Shown: in pieces, positions 7,008 through 8,621 of the stretch | Layout of the letters: every line of letters starts with the position of its first letter | Numbering within the stretch: the first letter of the stretch is position 1 | Notes under the pieces: model-generated | What the model was told of the DNA's origin: nothing | Seen by the model: only the letters and a program-made list of their open reading frames with translations | Database searches by the model: none | Translations under genes and position numbers: made by a program | NCBI GenBank assembly: GCA_017999075.1 | Contig: JAGOBX010000129.1 | Coordinates: 1-8,621, forward strand | Source: Candidatus Babelota bacterium | GTDB lineage: Bacteria > JAGOBX01 | Direction: 5' to 3' | DNA length: 8,621 nucleotides

Positions 7008-7029
7008 AAAAATATATTCATATATTTTT
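7008..7029. repeat. AT-only inverted repeat with 10-bp arms
   Basis: Arms AAAAATATAT (7008-7017) and ATATATTTTT (7020-7029) are perfect complements around TC. It abuts the palindrome at 6997-7007. With a 2-base spacer it is more likely a protein-binding or DNA-shape element than a stable RNA hairpin. Confidence 0.45.
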
Positions 7030-7140
7030 TTACAAAATTAACTTATGGTTTATCAATATATAAATTTTATAAAAAATGACAGAAATGCCATTTGTAAACG
7101 TTCCCTTTAAATACTTTTTCGTGGTTCGATTTCAATTTTC

Positions 7141-7163
7141 ATTTTAATATAATTTATTAAAAT
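7141..7163. repeat. AT-only inverted repeat, 9-bp arms
   Basis: ATTTTAATA (7141-7149) and TATTAAAAT (7155-7163) are perfect complements around five bases. In sequence this AT-rich such arms can arise by chance, and no function is assigned. Confidence 0.3.
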
Positions 7164-7221
7164 AAAAAACTCAATAATTTTATTCCCCTAAAAAAAACAA
7201 AATTATTTTAATTTTAATTTT

Positions 7222-7244
7222 TAAATTATTATAAAAATAATTTA
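7222..7244. repeat. AT-only inverted repeat, 9-bp arms
   Basis: TAAATTATT (7222-7230) and AATAATTTA (7236-7244) are perfect complements around ATAAA. It lies about 40 bases upstream of the flagellin -35 box, in A/T tracts that could act as an UP element or a bend. It may also be chance. Confidence 0.3.
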
Positions 7245-7283
7245 TTGAATTAAAAGAACTTAAAATAATTGTAAAATATTAAT

Positions 7284-7313
7284 TTAAGATTTCAGTTTTT
7301 TTACCGATATAAT
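7284..7313 (+). promoter_or_regulatory. Flagellin promoter, sigma-28 type overlapping a sigma-70 -10 box
   Basis: TTAAGATT (7284-7291), an 11-base spacer and ACCGATAT (7303-7310) match the FliA/SigD consensus (TAAAGTTT, 11 bases, GCCGATAA/T) at six of eight and seven of eight positions with exact spacing. This fits a late flagellar gene. A perfect TATAAT (7308-7313) overlaps the -10, with TTAAGA 18 bases upstream as a poor -35, so housekeeping transcription is also possible. The predicted start is near 7317, leaving a leader of about 80 nt. Confidence 0.75.
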
Positions 7314-7335
7314 ATATGATATTAAGTATATAAAA

Positions 7336-7361
7336 TTATGATGGAACGGAATCTATCATAA
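7336..7361 (+). promoter_or_regulatory. Flagellin leader hairpin with GGA in its loop, candidate CsrA site
   Basis: TTATGATGG (7336-7344) pairs with CTATCATAA (7353-7361) as nine base pairs, one of them G-U, around the loop AACGGAAT. GGA in the loop is at 7348-7350. A second GGA (7387-7389) lies in the SD context CACGGAGGA, about 36 nt downstream. CsrA binds GGA in hairpin loops and commonly uses two leader sites, one over the SD, as known for the Bacillus subtilis hag leader. The hairpin itself is seen; the CsrA role is inferred. It may instead only stabilise the mRNA. Confidence 0.5.
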
Positions 7362-7386
7362 ATTGTATTTGTTTATTATATATCAC

Positions 7387-7391
7387 GGAGG
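7387..7391 (+). promoter_or_regulatory. Flagellin Shine-Dalgarno site, possibly overlapped by a CsrA site
   Basis: GGAGG ends 7 nt before the ATG at 7399, an optimal spacing that fixes the start. The surrounding bases (TCACGGAGGA, 7383-7392) agree with the CsrA consensus ACANGGANGU at eight of ten positions, counting the two N positions. Confidence 0.75.
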
Positions 7392-7398
7392 ATAAGCA

Positions 7399-8621
7399 AT
7401 GCGGGTCAACGGCAACCCCATATTTCAAGCTTCTCGTAATCTATACAACACATATAATGCTGTAAATAAATCTCTTACAAGAATATCAAGTTCTCAGCGT
7501 ATTAATTCTGCCGGAGATGATGCCGCAGGATTAGCCGTAGGCACCAAATTCAGAACAAGGGTTCAAGGATTACAGCAAAGCATAAATAATTTGCAGGACG
7601 GCATTTCTCTATTGCAGACCGCCGAAGGCGGGCTTGAAAATATTTCTGATATGCTGCAGCGAATACGTTCTCTCGCAATTCAATCAGCAAACGGCAGTTT
7701 AAGCGATAATGACAGATCTCTGCTTAATGAAGAAGCAGCGCAATTAGTCGATGAAATTGATAGAGCAGCAGAAACAGTTACATTCAACAATTTAGAACTG
7801 CTAACCGGATATATTGATTGGACAGAATGGCAATCTAACGACGCGTTGAGAAATGTCACAGATGTAGGATTAATTGGTCCTACTACTTATGGAATATACA
7901 ATGTTCAGCTTGACCAGGAAGCTTTAGCTGAAAAACAGACTTCTGATGTTATGACCGGAGAATTCAAAGAAGATGAAATTTTGATTCAAGATTCAGATAA
8001 TATCGCGGTACCAACAGTAGCTTCCGGAAAATATGTATATGATTCTACCAGCGGTAATTGGACAGCAGATTTCAGCGCGACAAATGTTGAAATAATGCAA
8101 TCAGTAACTTCTGACGGCCTGGAGCTTGAAGAAGGCGTTGACTACACTTACACAAATGGGCAAAACGAAGCAGATGAATCAAATGGAATCATAGAACTTA
8201 ATGTAAATGCAAATACTACGCAAACAATAACAGCCGAATCTGCTGCCAGTGCCGGAGCTGATAAAATCAGCGTTCAGAATGTAATAACAAACTGGAATGT
8301 AGGTAACACTCTGACAGTCGATGATGCTCTGGTAGGATTAGCCACTACTGGTCAGGCAGATCAAAATCAAGCAAATGGTTATTTATCTTATACGTTAGAT
8401 ACTGAAGATTACAACAATAAAACAGGTTCTGGAGAATTTACCGTCGGAAATATTGCAGGTTCAACTCAAATTATAGATATAGCATCCCAAAATTCCGATA
8501 TGCAGATAACAGACGCAGCATTAAACTTTTTTGATGTGGACGCATTAACCGATACATCTGTTCAAATGAGCGGTTTTACATCTGCAAATTCAGGGTTTAT
8601 CGGCTCTCAAATCACAGATAC
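7399..8621 (+). CDS. fliC: Flagellin, N-terminal 407 residues (3' end beyond window)
   Basis: Filament subunit, exported by the flagellar type III apparatus. The conserved N-terminal D0/D1 region spans about residues 1-135: RISSSQRINSAGDDAAGLAV at about 28-47, GLQQSINNLQDGISLLQTAEGGL at 57-79, LQRIRSLAIQSANG at 86-99, and DEIDRAAETVTFNNLELLTG ending near 135. After that the sequence becomes the variable surface domain, rich in Thr, Asn, Asp and Ala. No cysteine is present in the visible part, usual for flagellins. The reading frame is open to the window end, so the conserved C-terminal D1/D0 helices are missing. The protein already exceeds 400 residues with no return to D1, so it is a mid-to-large flagellin. 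Start residues MRVNGNPIFQ differ from the common MxINxNxxA pattern. The gene is less AT-rich than its neighbours, likely reflecting high expression. Confidence 0.95.
   Translation, partial: MRVNGNPIFQASRNLYNTYNAVNKSLTRISSSQRINSAGDDAAGLAVGTKFRTRVQGLQQSINNLQDGISLLQTAEGGLENISDMLQRIRSLAIQSANGSLSDNDRSLLNEEAAQLVDEIDRAAETVTFNNLELLTGYIDWTEWQSNDALRNVTDVGLIGPTTYGIYNVQLDQEALAEKQTSDVMTGEFKEDEILIQDSDNIAVPTVASGKYVYDSTSGNWTADFSATNVEIMQSVTSDGLELEEGVDYTYTNGQNEADESNGIIELNVNANTTQTITAESAASAGADKISVQNVITNWNVGNTLTVDDALVGLATTGQADQNQANGYLSYTLDTEDYNNKTGSGEFTVGNIAGSTQIIDIASQNSDMQITDAALNFFDVDALTDTSVQMSGFTSANSGFIGSQITD

Larger units (their letters stand above)
6918..7398. other. Long AT-rich intergenic region between divergent hslV and the flagellin gene
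   Basis: About 480 bases hold no credible coding region on either strand. The hslV side has three small palindromes and an AT-only inverted repeat. The middle (about 7030-7280) is almost pure A/T with two further AT-only inverted repeats (7141-7163 and 7222-7244) and nothing else I can support. The flagellin side holds the promoter (7284-7313), a leader hairpin (7336-7361) and the SD site (7387-7391). No terminator is needed here, since transcription diverges. Confidence 0.8.

Noticed and set aside
7123-7133. tRNA-like GGTTCGATTTC
   Set aside because: It resembles a T-loop, but flanking bases do not form a T-stem and no acceptor or anticodon arm can be drawn.
7222-7244. Inverted repeat as an intrinsic terminator
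   Set aside because: The stem is entirely A/T with no G-C pairs, and no transcript from either flanking gene runs into it.

Overview
The window looks like chromosomal DNA from an AT-rich, flagellated bacterium. The window holds a monofunctional peptidoglycan glycosyltransferase (MtgA), a two-component HslVU protease and a flagellin. MtgA suggests a Gram-negative-type envelope. I cannot name the lineage from sequence alone: the housekeeping proteins are clear family members but match no group I can recall closely, and the flagellin N-terminus is slightly atypical. I see no mobile element, CRISPR array, tRNA or rRNA.

Layout. (1) Positions 1-1410, minus strand: an mtgA-ispA pair. The polyprenyl diphosphate synthase is cut by the window start. 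It is translated from a Shine-Dalgarno (SD) site that overlaps the end of mtgA. The pair links isoprenoid precursor supply (for undecaprenyl carriers) with lipid II polymerisation. (2) Positions 1411-1547: a divergent promoter region. (3) Positions 1548-4955, plus strand: three tightly overlapping genes forming an uncharacterised cassette. These are a secreted protein of beta-sandwich (transthyretin or carboxypeptidase-regulatory-like) domains, a four-helix membrane protein with a charged C-terminal tail, and a nucleotidyltransferase of the NTP_transf_5 type. None has a properly placed SD site, unlike hslV, hslU, ispA and the flagellin gene. (4) Positions 4961-6917, minus strand: hslV-hslU, convergent with the cassette and only 5 bases from it. 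(5) Positions 6918-7398: a long, very AT-rich intergenic region with a cluster of inverted repeats near hslV and the flagellin promoter and leader. (6) Positions 7399-8621, plus strand: the first 407 codons of a flagellin, with no stop before the window end.

The most interesting parts are the three-gene cassette, whose function is unknown, and the flagellin control region. The latter has a sigma-28-type promoter overlapping a perfect TATAAT. Its leader of about 80 nt carries a hairpin with GGA in the loop, and a second GGA lies within the SD site. That is the arrangement expected for CsrA (and possibly CsrA/FliW) control of flagellin translation. All functional statements are from reading the sequence and knowledge of families; no searches were run.
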